Assembly (NCBI GenBank): GCA_019638015.1
Contig: JAHBUP010000001.1
Location: 1,892,424 to 1,956,423, forward strand
Reading direction: 5' to 3'
From: Melioribacteraceae bacterium
GTDB taxonomy: Bacteria > Bacteroidota > Ignavibacteria > Ignavibacteriales > Melioribacteraceae
DNA length: 64,000 bases
Both the position numbers and the translations under genes were made by a program. Shown piece after piece: positions 17,835 to 25,942 of this stretch (the stretch's first letter is position 1; each line of letters opens with the position of its first letter). The notes beneath the pieces are model-generated. The model was given only the letters and a program-made list of their open reading frames with translations. It had not been told where the DNA came from and did no database searches.

Positions 17835-18293
17835 ATGAATCATTATATAATTGACGGTAATAATCTGATTGGTAAGATAAAACCACTTATGGAACTGCAA
17901 TCGAATGATAGACAAACAAGCAGAGAAAAAATTGTATCTATGCTAAATCAGTTCTTCGCCGGTAAAAAGTTGAAAGTTACTCTCCACTTTGATGGATTCC
18001 CGAATAATGCAATTAATTTAGTAAAAGGGAGGGTAGTTTATTCAGAAAATAAAACCGCGGATGAACAAATCCGCTCAGAAATTGACCGATCAAAAAATCC
18101 TAAATTAATTGTGCTGGTAACTTCGGATAACAGTTTGCTGAATTATGGGAGAGTGTGTTCATGCAAGACCATCAAATCTGAAGAATTCTATAGAGAGATA
18201 ATTAAATCAAATCATAAAAGTGAAGAGTCACAACAAGTAAAAATACTGGAAAAGGAAAACGAAATATTTCTAAAATTATTTACTAAACAATGA
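17835..18293 (+). CDS. YacP-like NYN-domain ribonuclease
   Basis: This 152-residue protein matches the YacP/Rae1 type of NYN (PIN-like) nuclease. Acidic active-site positions are seen in YIIDGNNLIG (Asp8), LHFDGFP, ADEQIRSEI and VTSDNSL. Rae1 in Bacillus subtilis cuts mRNA at ribosomes; whether this homologue does the same is inference. The start has GAGAG about 8 bases upstream. It is divergent from the calcium-repeat gene and has no close partner downstream. Confidence 0.8.
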   Translation: MNHYIIDGNNLIGKIKPLMELQSNDRQTSREKIVSMLNQFFAGKKLKVTLHFDGFPNNAINLVKGRVVYSENKTADEQIRSEIDRSKNPKLIVLVTSDNSLLNYGRVCSCKTIKSEEFYREIIKSNHKSEESQQVKILEKENEIFLKLFTKQ

Positions 18294-18391
18294 GTTGAAT
18301 ATTTTAATGGGTTAACTATATTCTTTTTAAAATTTATTCGAGATGTAATTATTATTAAGTATTAACAATAACATTCGGAAATAATAATTTT

Positions 18392-19240
18392 ATGAAAAAA
18401 ATTAAAGGACTATTTCTTCTGTTGCGTTTTGAACTTCCTTTTTCAGCCGGAGTATGTGTTGTGATGGGGCAATTATTAGCAATAGGGGAATTTGCATCAT
18501 CGATAATTACATTTGCCGGATTTTTCTCAGTTTTCTTTATCTCAGCATCTATACTTGTATCCAATGATTATTTTGATGTTGAAACTGATCGGATTAATGC
18601 CCCTCATCGCCCAATTCCGGCAAATATGGTCTCATCTTTAGAGGCGTTATTCTTTTCATTATTTTTATTAATACTTGGTTTCGCACTCAGCTATCTGATT
18701 GGAATTGAGGCGCTAATATTTTCTATTTGTTTGGCGATAATTGGATTTCTCTATAATAGAATTTTTAAGAAGCATGGATTAATTGGGAATTTACTTGTGA
18801 GTTTTTCTGTGGGGATGACATTTATTTTTGGGGGATTAACAGTTAACTCGCCATTTAATAAAATGGTTTTATTTTTTGGTTTGATCTCCGCTTTAATAGA
18901 TTTAGGCGAGGAAATTGCGGCCGATGCTATGGATATTGAAGGGGATCGTTTGATAAATTCTAAATCTTTGGCTATTAAATTTGGAAAGTCAACCGCGCTC
19001 AAAATCAGCGGTTTCATTTTCACTTTCGTTGTCGTTATCACATCTCTACCATTTATACTAGGCTGGTTTTCACTAATATATCTTATCCCCATTTTGATAA
19101 TGGATAGTTTTATAATTTATTCAGCAATTAAATTGCTCTGGTCACAACTCGAAGATGGACGCAAATATATTCGGCAACTATACCTGGGTTCCACACTTGG
19201 ATTGATTGTATTTCTAGTTATGCGACTGTTTGGTATTTAA
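18392..19240 (+). CDS. UbiA-family prenyltransferase, DGGGP-synthase-like
   Basis: The protein has 282 residues and about eight membrane segments. The first Asp-rich motif, NDYFDVETDRINAPHRPIP (from residue 58), and the second, DAMDIEGD near 180, bind Mg2+ and the prenyl diphosphate. The wording of both motifs is closest to geranylgeranylglycerol-phosphate geranylgeranyltransferases, which are also found in some FCB bacteria. It is clearly distinct from the heme O synthase at 62820. The acceptor substrate is not certain: a glycerol-phosphate ether lipid precursor or a quinone precursor are both possible. No neighbouring gene clarifies it. Confidence 0.82.
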   Translation: MKKIKGLFLLLRFELPFSAGVCVVMGQLLAIGEFASSIITFAGFFSVFFISASILVSNDYFDVETDRINAPHRPIPANMVSSLEALFFSLFLLILGFALSYLIGIEALIFSICLAIIGFLYNRIFKKHGLIGNLLVSFSVGMTFIFGGLTVNSPFNKMVLFFGLISALIDLGEEIAADAMDIEGDRLINSKSLAIKFGKSTALKISGFIFTFVVVITSLPFILGWFSLIYLIPILIMDSFIIYSAIKLLWSQLEDGRKYIRQLYLGSTLGLIVFLVMRLFGI

Positions 19241-19344
19241 TATTATATATCAATTGACTAAGAAAACCTAATTCGTTTTTCGCTTAAAAAAATATATCGG
19301 TTTGTTATTATTTAGAAAAATCATATTGAGAGGAGATTAAAAAA

Positions 19345-19890
19345 ATGAGAAATATAACAGGAGTAATATTATTAATAATTATAATTTACTTACCTATTTC
19401 ACTAATTCGAGCAACTAAAATAAATCCAAACCAGGGTAATAATTATGAACAAATGGGCTATATAATCGGTGATACCATTCCAAAAGTTACCGGTATCGGA
19501 GGAATATTCTTTCGAGCTAAAAATCCAAAAGCTGTGAGGGAATGGTATGGTGAAAATTTAGGATTAGCTATTGATGATTATGGTTCTCCTTTTGAATTTA
19601 GAAATGCGAACAATCCGGATGAAATAAATTATTTAAGATGGAGTGCGTTCAATGAAAACACAGATTACTTTGAACCATCTAAAAAAGAATTTATGATTAA
19701 TTACAGAGTGCAAAATATTGAAGGGCTGGTAAAGAAATTGAAAGAAAATGGAGTAACAATACTCGATAAAATTGAAGAATATGAATATGGTAAATTTGTT
19801 CATATCCTAGATTTGGAAGGGAATAAAATTGAATTGTGGCAACCTGTGGATAGCGTTTTAACAAAAATGGGTGGGGCGACCACAAAATAA
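19345..19890 (+). CDS. VOC-family (glyoxalase-like) protein with N-terminal signal
   Basis: The protein has 181 residues. The first 22 are strongly hydrophobic and look like a signal peptide or anchor. From about residue 50 a vicinal-oxygen-chelate domain follows: GIGGIFFRAKNPKAVREWY, LGLAIDDYG, and near the end FVHILDLEGNKIELWQP, which holds the usual metal-site Glu. An exported VOC protein is unusual, since most are cytosolic. The start is supported by GAGAGGAG about 10 bases upstream. The substrate is unknown. Confidence 0.8.
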   Translation: MRNITGVILLIIIIYLPISLIRATKINPNQGNNYEQMGYIIGDTIPKVTGIGGIFFRAKNPKAVREWYGENLGLAIDDYGSPFEFRNANNPDEINYLRWSAFNENTDYFEPSKKEFMINYRVQNIEGLVKKLKENGVTILDKIEEYEYGKFVHILDLEGNKIELWQPVDSVLTKMGGATTK

Positions 19891-20024
19891 AATAGTATCC
19901 ACCTCTAATTTAATGTGTCATTCTATGATTTGAATCGTCAAAAGATCCGATGAGTTCGAATAGTATATATATAATATTTGGACTAACAAAGTAAACAATA
20001 GATAATAATTTATGTGGAGTTACA

Positions 20025-20687
20025 GTGAGCCAAATTATAAAGTTTGGGGAAACCGTAGAAGGGTTCAATATTCCAGTCTTAAATGAAAGAGAAATTAGAG
20101 CAGCTGCTGGAATTCTATTTTTGGCGGTATTTATTTCTTTAATGCTAATAATGTTTCAAGGAAATTTTATATTGATAAAATACGTGATAACAATCTTTCT
20201 GGTTGACTTCCTAATACGAGTGTTGATTAATCCAAAGTATTCACCCACATTAATTATGGGACGTTTAATTGTCAGTAATCAAGTCCCAGAATATGTTGGA
20301 GCCGCCCAAAAAAGATTTTCATGGATAATTGGAATTGTGTTGTCTGCGTTAATGTTCATTTTTATGGTTCTGATAAATTCCTTTAGCCCTATTACAGGTA
20401 TCATTTGTTTAATTTGTCTTGTATTTCTCTTCTTCGAATCAGCATTTGGAATTTGTTTAGGGTGTAAGTTTTATTCAATGGTTTATAAAGATAAAGCGCA
20501 ATATTGCCCCGGTGAGGTATGTGATGTAAAATCAAAACAAGAAATTCAAAAAACTTCCACCGCTCAGGTATTCATCCTGTTAGCAGCAGTTGTATTTGTA
20601 ATTGTTTTGGGTTTAGTATTTAATGATAGCTTCAAGGTAAAACCTTACGATTTATTTGGAATTGAAAAAGCTATGTTGAATAAATAA
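20025..20687 (+). CDS. DUF4395 membrane protein
   Basis: This 220-residue protein begins at GTG, with GGAG five bases upstream. It starts with a short soluble part (VPVLNEREIRAAAG-like, here with IPVLNEREIRA), followed by four membrane segments and the cysteine-containing ESAFGICLGCKFY, which is typical of DUF4395. An unusual extra C-terminal helix follows (VFILLAAVVFVIVLGLVF). Members of this family are often found near thiol-handling proteins, but none is adjacent here. The function is not known. Confidence 0.8.
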   Translation: MSQIIKFGETVEGFNIPVLNEREIRAAAGILFLAVFISLMLIMFQGNFILIKYVITIFLVDFLIRVLINPKYSPTLIMGRLIVSNQVPEYVGAAQKRFSWIIGIVLSALMFIFMVLINSFSPITGIICLICLVFLFFESAFGICLGCKFYSMVYKDKAQYCPGEVCDVKSKQEIQKTSTAQVFILLAAVVFVIVLGLVFNDSFKVKPYDLFGIEKAMLNK

Positions 20688-20776
20688 CAGATTATTTGTT
20701 GGTTGTATTAAATAATTATTCAATAGTACGAAAGATGAATTGCACTAAAGTATATTAACTATTGTGAGAAGTTGTG

Positions 20777-21457
20777 ATGAAAGTATGTATAGTCGGTGCA
20801 TCCGGAAAATTGGGGCGTTATATGGTGCAACATGCACTAAATAAAGGATATGAAGTAGTTGCGGTCTGCAGGCAACAAAGTGTCGGTAAATTAGAAAAAT
20901 TTAAAGATCACATAAAAATAATCCCCGGGGCTACAAACGATCGTGAAGTAATTAAAAAAGCCGTTGAAGGTTGTTCTGCAATTCTTACTGTGTTGGTCCC
21001 ATGGGGTATACAAAATTATTCTTCGGGAACAGCTCAAGCGGTTTTGGATTTTTCTCCCAAGGATGCTCGTCTTATTTTTTCATGCGGATGGCACATTACA
21101 AAGGATGGCAAAGATAAGTACTCCTTGTCATTCAAAGTATTTTTAAAATTAGTCACTTGGGTGGTGCGAGTTTTTCGAATTGCTGAAATTAATGACCAGG
21201 TTGAAGCTTGTCGCAGAATATTTTCAAGCCAAACTCGTTGGACTGTAGTGCGTGGTAGTGATCTTGAAGAGGGGGAGAGTGAAGGATTACCGGTTTGGAG
21301 TAAATATGTTGATGACCCTAAACTCAAGAGCAATATTACGCGCCGAATTGATTTTGCGCTTTTCATGGTTCATGCAATTGAGAATGATAATCTTATTAAT
21401 GAAGCGCCCGCAATCGTAAGTTCTAAATCAGAATCTGCAATGGCAGTAAGAACTTAG
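20777..21457 (+). CDS. NAD(P)H-binding protein, atypical SDR
   Basis: This protein of about 226 residues has the Rossmann motif VGASGKLGRYMVQHAL at its N terminus and a following Arg (VCRQQSVG) that suggests NADPH. It resembles the NmrA-like or YwnB-like atypical SDRs, which often lack the catalytic Tyr and act as flavin reductases, redox sensors or epimerases. The start is the ATG at 20777; a GTG one codon upstream is possible. It has its own downstream terminator and no operon partner. Confidence 0.78.
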   Translation: MKVCIVGASGKLGRYMVQHALNKGYEVVAVCRQQSVGKLEKFKDHIKIIPGATNDREVIKKAVEGCSAILTVLVPWGIQNYSSGTAQAVLDFSPKDARLIFSCGWHITKDGKDKYSLSFKVFLKLVTWVVRVFRIAEINDQVEACRRIFSSQTRWTVVRGSDLEEGESEGLPVWSKYVDDPKLKSNITRRIDFALFMVHAIENDNLINEAPAIVSSKSESAMAVRT

Positions 21458-21469
21458 CTAATCTTTATA

Positions 21470-21493
21470 AAAAGCCTTTCATATCTGGCTTTT
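21470..21493 (+). terminator. Probable intrinsic terminator
   Basis: AAAAGCC and GGCTTTT form a seven-base stem with a ten-base loop 13 bases after the stop codon of the NAD(P)H-binding protein. The T run is contained in the stem end, so the signal is moderate. Confidence 0.6.
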
Positions 21494-21597
21494 AAATCTA
21501 GCCAAATAGATTTTCACAATAATTAATTATGTAAGTCATTAATTCCTCAAACAAATCAATAATATACCCGTCATTTATTTTTTTGACAAATTTCTTA

Positions 21598-21628
21598 TTA
21601 GTTAATACAAAATAACTTAATAAATTTG
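21598..21628 (+). promoter_or_regulatory. Putative Bacteroidota-type promoter
   Basis: TAAATTTG is a perfect TAnnTTTG element, and TTAG lies 19 bases upstream as an imperfect TTTG. It sits about 45 bases before the small membrane protein at 21675. The bases around it (21494-21674) hold nothing else recognisable. Confidence 0.4.
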
Positions 21629-21674
21629 TGCCGCCTTTATTGGCTTTTATTTTTTAACCAAAAAAAGAGGTAAT

Positions 21675-21791
21675 ATGTCACAAAACAACCCAGAGCCAAA
21701 GAACAGTTCTCTTGGCAAAGATGTAATCCAATTAATTTTATTGCTTATCGGATTAGCGGTTATTATTGCCGTGGTCAGTACAATAATGTAG
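21675..21791 (+). CDS. Small single-pass membrane protein, 38 aa
   Basis: The reading frame starts at ATG with AGAGG five bases upstream. It has a polar N terminus (SQNNPEPKNSSLGK) and one long hydrophobic helix (VIQLILLLIGLAVIIAVVS), and it ends seven bases before the next gene. The strong ribosome binding site and clean helix argue that it is a real gene. The family is unknown to me. Confidence 0.55.
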   Translation: MSQNNPEPKNSSLGKDVIQLILLLIGLAVIIAVVSTIM

Positions 21792-21798
21792 GTAAGCA

Positions 21799-22158
21799 AT
21801 GACGAATTCCATCTGGAAATCTATAATACTTAATTCTCTTATGTTGTTGCTTTCGTTTCACTTTTGTGTAACGGCTTCAATTATTGTGAGTGATTATGAA
21901 ATTTCCAATGAGCAATCCACTAATACTGTAATTACTTCTGCAACATTATCAGATGTAATTAATGTAAGGGATAATAACCAGTCCAAAGGAGAGAGAGAAC
22001 TTCAGGTAAAACGAGGTGATCTATTTATTCTAATTGGGCATATTATTGCCGCAAGAATTAGTTACTTTATTATTCTTAGAAAACAATCTTTAATAACTTC
22101 GATAACTCCTGCTTATCTTTTATCATCCGATCTTAAGAGTCCCCCCTTTAATTCATAA
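21799..22158 (+). CDS. Hypothetical membrane protein, 119 aa
   Basis: It has an N-terminal hydrophobic segment (residues 9-28) that could be a signal peptide or anchor, and a second hydrophobic segment around 73-92 (DLFILIGHIIAARISYFIIL). A polar, Asn/Ser/Thr-rich stretch lies between them. It directly follows the 38-residue membrane protein and is probably co-translated with it. No family is recognised and no strong ribosome binding site is seen, so its reality is moderately supported. Confidence 0.45.
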   Translation: MTNSIWKSIILNSLMLLLSFHFCVTASIIVSDYEISNEQSTNTVITSATLSDVINVRDNNQSKGERELQVKRGDLFILIGHIIAARISYFIILRKQSLITSITPAYLLSSDLKSPPFNS

Positions 22159-22256
22159 AAATTACATATTTAGATATAATCTTCAGTTTTTATTTAAATG
22201 ATTGATGTGGAATAGCCGCTTTGATATAGGCTTATTTGTCTTTCTTAACCGGGAAA

Positions 22257-22291
22257 ACAAAAAAGCCCGACTTTCATTATAAAATCGAGCT
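22257..22291. terminator. Terminator between the 21799 gene and tRNA-Met
   Basis: AGCCCGA and TCGAGCT form a seven-base stem with one G-T pair. T runs lie on both strands, so it can end the tRNA-Met transcript on the minus strand and also transcripts from the left. Confidence 0.75.
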
Positions 22292-22300
22292 TTTTAGTAG

Positions 22301-22374
22301 TGGGCCCAGAAGGACTTGAACCTCCGACCCGCTGATTATGAGTCAGCTGCTCTAACCAACTGAGCTATGGGCCC
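22301..22374 (-). tRNA. tRNA-Met (anticodon CAT)
   Basis: The 74-base cloverleaf has a seven-pair acceptor stem (GGGCCCA with TGGGCCC), D-loop AGTTGG, the anticodon stem-loop GCTGA-CTCATAA-TCAGC and T-loop TTCAAGT. CCA is not encoded. A CAT anticodon can be elongator Met or, after lysidine modification, Ile; the sequence does not settle this, although Met is more likely. Confidence 0.92.
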
Positions 22375-22386
22375 AAAAATGGAAGC

Positions 22387-22418
22387 CAAAAATATACATT
22401 TACCAAAATGAATGCAAA
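22387..22418 (-). promoter_or_regulatory. Promoter of tRNA-Met, Bacteroidota type
   Basis: On the minus strand TTTG is followed by exactly 20 bases and then TATTTTTG, a full match to the Bacteroidota -33/-7 pattern (TTTG, TAnnTTTG). The -7 element ends 12 bases before the tRNA 5' end. Confidence 0.75.
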
Positions 22419-22520
22419 TAGCATATTTTTAAATTTTCACTCATATCTGGCAAAAGTTTATTCTAAATCATTATTTGGCACTAAATTATTTAAATAATTT
22501 GAAGTTTGTTGGTAACAAAT

Positions 22521-22553
22521 CTTGCAATATTTACTGGAAATGATTTATATTTG
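22521..22553 (+). promoter_or_regulatory. Promoter of tRNA-Leu, Bacteroidota type
   Basis: CTTG, 21 bases, then TATATTTG gives a perfect -7 element and a three-of-four -33 element. It lies 14 bases before the tRNA-Leu 5' end. Confidence 0.68.
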
Positions 22554-22567
22554 CAATCCATTTGCTT

Positions 22568-22653
22568 GCCGGGATGGCGGAATTGGTAGACGCACAGGAC
22601 TTAAAATCCTGTGGGTGTTGACACCCGTGCCGGTTCGAGTCCGGCTCTCGGTA
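22568..22653 (+). tRNA. tRNA-Leu (anticodon TAA)
   Basis: This 86-base class II tRNA has a long variable arm (TGGGTGTTGACACCCG). The anticodon stem-loop is CAGGA-CTTAAAA-TCCTG and the T-loop TTCGAGT. The acceptor stem GCCGGGA pairs with TCTCGGT using two G-T pairs. CCA is not encoded. Confidence 0.95.
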
Positions 22654-22661
22654 CAAATTCT

Positions 22662-22684
22662 AACTCTCGAAAGAGAGTTTTTTA
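22662..22684 (+). terminator. Intrinsic terminator after tRNA-Leu
   Basis: AACTCTC-GAAA-GAGAGTT is a perfect seven-base stem with a stable GAAA tetraloop followed by T residues, eight bases after the tRNA. Confidence 0.9.
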
Positions 22685-22720
22685 AATTATGGTAATAAAG
22701 AAGTACGGGGTAGTTCAACC

Positions 22721-22794
22721 GGGTTCTTAGCTCAGTTGGTTAGAGCGTCTGCTTGACGTGCAGAAGGTCATAGGTTCGAATCCTATAGAACCCA
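22721..22794 (+). tRNA. tRNA-Val (anticodon GAC)
   Basis: The 74-base cloverleaf has acceptor stem GGGTTCT/AGAACCC, anticodon stem-loop CTGC-TTGACGT-GCAG and T-loop TTCGAAT. It lies 43 bases upstream of thrS with no terminator between them, so it may be processed from a joint transcript. Confidence 0.95.
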
Positions 22795-22837
22795 CGATCG
22801 ACCTTAATGAATTATTCCCATTTTTTTTGAAGAGATT

Positions 22838-24769
22838 ATGAGTACAATTAACATAAAATTCCCCGATAACTCTGTTAGAGAATTTAATTCGGGTATAACT
22901 GCTTTTGAAATCGCAAAATCAATTTCCAATAGATTGGCCGATGACGCTATTGTTGCTAAAATAAATGGCAAGGAATCGGATCTGTCCATGAAATTGATGA
23001 ATGATTCTGAAATACAGTTTTTTACTTTTGATGATCCACAAGGTAAACATACATATTGGCATTCAACATCTCATTTGATGGCACACGCTGTACAATCAAT
23101 ATTTCCTGAAGCTAAATTTGGCGTTGGTCCCGCAATAGATAATGGCTTCTATTATGATATTGACATCAATACTAATTTAACAGAAGATGATCTCGCAAAA
23201 ATTGAGAAGAAAATGCTCGAAATAGCTTCTCAGAAAAATCCATTTCAGAGAACTGAATTGAGTAAATCGGCAGCAATAGATTTATTCTCGAAAAAAGGGG
23301 ATAACTATAAATTAGAAATATTGAGTGAGCTGGATGATTCCTCTGAAATCATAAGTATTTATGATGAAGGAGAATTCACAGATTTATGTACCGGTCCACA
23401 TTTACCTGATGTTGGAAAAATTAAATATGTGAAACTGCTTACGGTCTCCGGTTCTTATTGGCGGGGAGATGAAAAAAATAAGCAGATGCAGAGAATTTAT
23501 GGAATATCTTTTCCAAAAAAGAAAATGCTTGAAGATTATCTCTTATTCTTAGAAGAAGCTAAGAAGAGAGATCATAGAAAATTAGGCAAAGCGCTTGACC
23601 TATTTAGTGTTCACGAAGAAGCCGGCGCCGGTTTGATATATTGGCATCCTAAAGGTTCAAGAGTACGAAATACAATTGAATCTTTCTGGCGCGATGCTCA
23701 TCTCAAACATGGTTACGATTTATTATATTCTCCTCACATGGGAAAAAGCTGGTTATGGGAAACGAGCGGACATTTATCTAATTATAAAGAGAACATGTAC
23801 GCTCCAATGAGCATTGATGATCAAGACTATTTCATAAAACCTATGAATTGCCCATTCCATATTTTAATCTACAAAACCAAGTTGAGATCTTACAGAGAAC
23901 TACCATTAAGATGGGCAGAGCTTGGTACTGTTTATAGATATGAAAAAAGCGGTGTGCTTCACGGATTATTAAGAGTACGTGGCTTTACTCAAGATGATGC
24001 ACATATCTTTTGCGCACAAGAACAAATTGAGGATGAAATTATTGAGGTTCTCCGATTCTCTAGATTCATGCTTAATTCTTTTGGTTTTGAGGATCTAAAA
24101 TTTTATATAGCAACAAAACCGGAAAAAGCTGTTGGTGATGATAGTTTATGGGAAAAAGCTACTTCTTCATTAATTCGCGCTATAGAAAAAGAGGGCGTTG
24201 GTTATGAAATGGATGAAGGGGGAGGCGCATTCTACGGACCTAAAATAGATATCAAAATTAAAGATGCATTAAAACGTGAATGGCAGTTAAGTACAATTCA
24301 ATTTGATTTTAATTTGCCCGAACGTTTCGATATGAAATATATCGGCGAAGATGGAAAAGAACATAGACCATTCATGGTTCATAGAGCATTATTAGGATCT
24401 ATTGAAAGATTTATGGGAATTTTAATTGAACATTATGGTGGCGCATTCCCAACATGGTTAGCTCCAGTCCAGGCCGCTGTTCTTCCTGTATCTCAAAACT
24501 TTATTGATTATGCAAAACAAGTCTATGAAAAATTAAGTAGTAATGGTATAATTGCTCATCTTGATGAACGCAATGAAAAGATTGGTTATAAAATCCGCGA
24601 TTGGGAAACTCAAAAAATACCTTATATGCTGATAGTTGGAGAAAAAGAAAAAGAGAGCAATTCAGTTTCTGTGCGTAAGCACAAATCGGGTGATTTAGGC
24701 AGTGTAGAAATTGACAGTTTCATCGAGTCGATAAATCAAGAAATAAGAAACAAAATAAATAACAATTAG
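22838..24769 (+). CDS. thrS: Threonine-tRNA ligase
   Basis: It charges tRNA-Thr in the cytoplasm. The 643 residues show the standard order: an N-terminal TGS domain (about 1-62), an editing domain with HSTSH (75-79) and a later CTGPH, then the class II catalytic core with zinc-site Cys in KPMNCPFHI. The C-terminal anticodon-binding domain begins near AAVLPVSQNF. The start is supported by GAAGAGA upstream. It heads the conserved run thrS-infC-rpmI-rplT and ends 11 bases before infC. Confidence 0.97.
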   Translation: MSTINIKFPDNSVREFNSGITAFEIAKSISNRLADDAIVAKINGKESDLSMKLMNDSEIQFFTFDDPQGKHTYWHSTSHLMAHAVQSIFPEAKFGVGPAIDNGFYYDIDINTNLTEDDLAKIEKKMLEIASQKNPFQRTELSKSAAIDLFSKKGDNYKLEILSELDDSSEIISIYDEGEFTDLCTGPHLPDVGKIKYVKLLTVSGSYWRGDEKNKQMQRIYGISFPKKKMLEDYLLFLEEAKKRDHRKLGKALDLFSVHEEAGAGLIYWHPKGSRVRNTIESFWRDAHLKHGYDLLYSPHMGKSWLWETSGHLSNYKENMYAPMSIDDQDYFIKPMNCPFHILIYKTKLRSYRELPLRWAELGTVYRYEKSGVLHGLLRVRGFTQDDAHIFCAQEQIEDEIIEVLRFSRFMLNSFGFEDLKFYIATKPEKAVGDDSLWEKATSSLIRAIEKEGVGYEMDEGGGAFYGPKIDIKIKDALKREWQLSTIQFDFNLPERFDMKYIGEDGKEHRPFMVHRALLGSIERFMGILIEHYGGAFPTWLAPVQAAVLPVSQNFIDYAKQVYEKLSSNGIIAHLDERNEKIGYKIRDWETQKIPYMLIVGEKEKESNSVSVRKHKSGDLGSVEIDSFIESINQEIRNKINNN

Positions 24770-24780
24770 AGAGGTAGCCC

Positions 24781-25308
24781 ATTATTCAAGCAAAAAACCG
24801 TGTAAATCAGGAAATAAAATCTCCTGAAGTACGATTACTTGGCCCGGAAGGGGAACAGATCGGGATCGTTTCAATTAAAGAAGCGTTAAAAAAAGCAGAA
24901 GAAGCTAATTTAGATTTAGTTGAAATTGCCCCTCAAGCAACTCCTCCGGTGTGTAAAATAATTGACTATGGAAAATTCGCATACGAGCAGCAAAAAAGAG
25001 AAAAGTTACAAAAGAAAAACCAACAGGTTAGCGTATTAAAAGAAATTAGGTTACATCCTAATACAGATACTCATGATTTCGATTTTAAGGCAAGGCATGC
25101 TGCAAATTTTATAGATGAAGGCGATAAAGTAAAAGTTTCTGTAATATTTAAGGGTAGAGAATTAGCATACACCCAGGTGGGTGAAGCGTTATTAGTTAAA
25201 TTTCTTGAAAAACTGGCTGATGTAGCAAAGGTAGAACAGGAGCCAAAATTTGAAGGAAGAGCTATTCATGCAATCTTAGCCCCGCAAAAAGGCAAAAAGA
25301 AAAAATAA
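24781..25308 (+). CDS. infC: Translation initiation factor IF-3, ATT start
   Basis: IF-3 binds the 30S subunit and checks start codons. The family N terminus (KNRVNQEIKSPEVRLLGPEG) is encoded directly downstream of ATT-ATT at 24781-24786. An in-frame TAG lies at 24775 and no ATG, GTG or TTG exists in this N-terminal part. AGAGAGG lies six bases upstream of the first ATT. The protein is then about 175 residues, the normal length; the first GTG at 24949 would delete the N-terminal domain. A rare AUU start is known for infC in other bacteria, where IF-3 represses its own translation through it. Confidence 0.95.
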   Translation: MIQAKNRVNQEIKSPEVRLLGPEGEQIGIVSIKEALKKAEEANLDLVEIAPQATPPVCKIIDYGKFAYEQQKREKLQKKNQQVSVLKEIRLHPNTDTHDFDFKARHAANFIDEGDKVKVSVIFKGRELAYTQVGEALLVKFLEKLADVAKVEQEPKFEGRAIHAILAPQKGKKKK

Positions 25309-25320
25309 ATAGGTGAACTG

Positions 25321-25512
25321 ATGCCAAAAATGAAAAGTAACCGTGGAGCCTCAAAATCTTTTAGGAAAACTGGTTCCGGTAAAGTAAAAAGAAACAAAGC
25401 ATACAAAGCACACATATTAACTTCGAAATCACAGAAGAGAAAAAGAAATTTGCGTAAATCTACTCTTGTCTCGGCTGCCGATTCGAAACGTGTGAAAATC
25501 ATGATTCAATAA
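25321..25512 (+). CDS. rpmI: 50S ribosomal protein L35
   Basis: This very basic 63-residue protein has the family start [19 protein letters not shown] and the tail [14 protein letters not shown]. It lies 12 bases after infC and 15 bases before rplT, the usual infC-rpmI-rplT order. It is a structural protein of the large subunit. Confidence 0.97.
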   Translation: MPKMKSNRGASKSFRKTGSGKVKRNKAYKAHILTSKSQKRKRNLRKSTLVSAADSKRVKIMIQ

Positions 25513-25527
25513 TGGAGTAAGTAAGTC

Positions 25528-25875
25528 ATGCCAAGATCACAAAACAAAGTTGCATCTAAGAGACGCCGTAAAAAACTGCTTTCGATGGCTAAAGGCTATT
25601 GGGGTGCAAGAAGTAAAGTATTAACCGTTGCTAAGCATCATGTTGAAAAAGGTCTTCAACACGCTTATCGTGATAGAAAACTCAAAAAGAGAGAATACCG
25701 CAGTTTATGGATCGTTAGAATAAACGCTGCTGCAAGAGAGAATGGAATTTCCTATTCAAGATTGATTGATACTCTTAATAAAAAAGGAATTAACATTAAT
25801 CGTAAATTGCTTGCTAGTTTAGCTACCGAAAATCCTCAAGCTTTTGCGGATGTAGTAAAATTTGCAGTAAACTAA
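25528..25875 (+). CDS. rplT: 50S ribosomal protein L20
   Basis: This is a basic 115-residue protein of the family's normal length, with the typical start [17 protein letters not shown] and the core [17 protein letters not shown]20 is needed early in 50S assembly and in several bacteria represses this operon. No separate L20-binding leader can be identified here because the genes are only 12-15 bases apart. A strong terminator follows 4 bases after the stop. Confidence 0.97.
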   Translation: MPRSQNKVASKRRRKKLLSMAKGYWGARSKVLTVAKHHVEKGLQHAYRDRKLKKREYRSLWIVRINAAARENGISYSRLIDTLNKKGININRKLLASLATENPQAFADVVKFAVN

Positions 25876-25879
25876 TTTT

Positions 25880-25922
25880 ATCCCTTCAGAATAGATCTAA
25901 TATATTCTGAAGGGATTTCTTT
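25880..25922 (+). terminator. Intrinsic terminator after rplT
   Basis: A 14-base perfect stem (ATCCCTTCAGAATA/TATTCTGAAGGGAT) with a nine-base loop is followed by TTCTTT. It separates the infC operon from pheS. Confidence 0.93.
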
Positions 25923-25942
25923 AAATTCTCGGGAATTATTCA

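Noticed and set aside
22474..22500. TTGGCACTAAATTATTT, similar to a sigma-54 -24 element, upstream of tRNA-Leu
   Set aside because: It lacks a -12 GC and sits well upstream of a convincing housekeeping promoter for the tRNA, so it is probably chance.
24949..25308. Short infC frame starting at GTG
   Set aside because: It would delete the conserved N-terminal domain of IF-3, which is fully encoded upstream from ATT.
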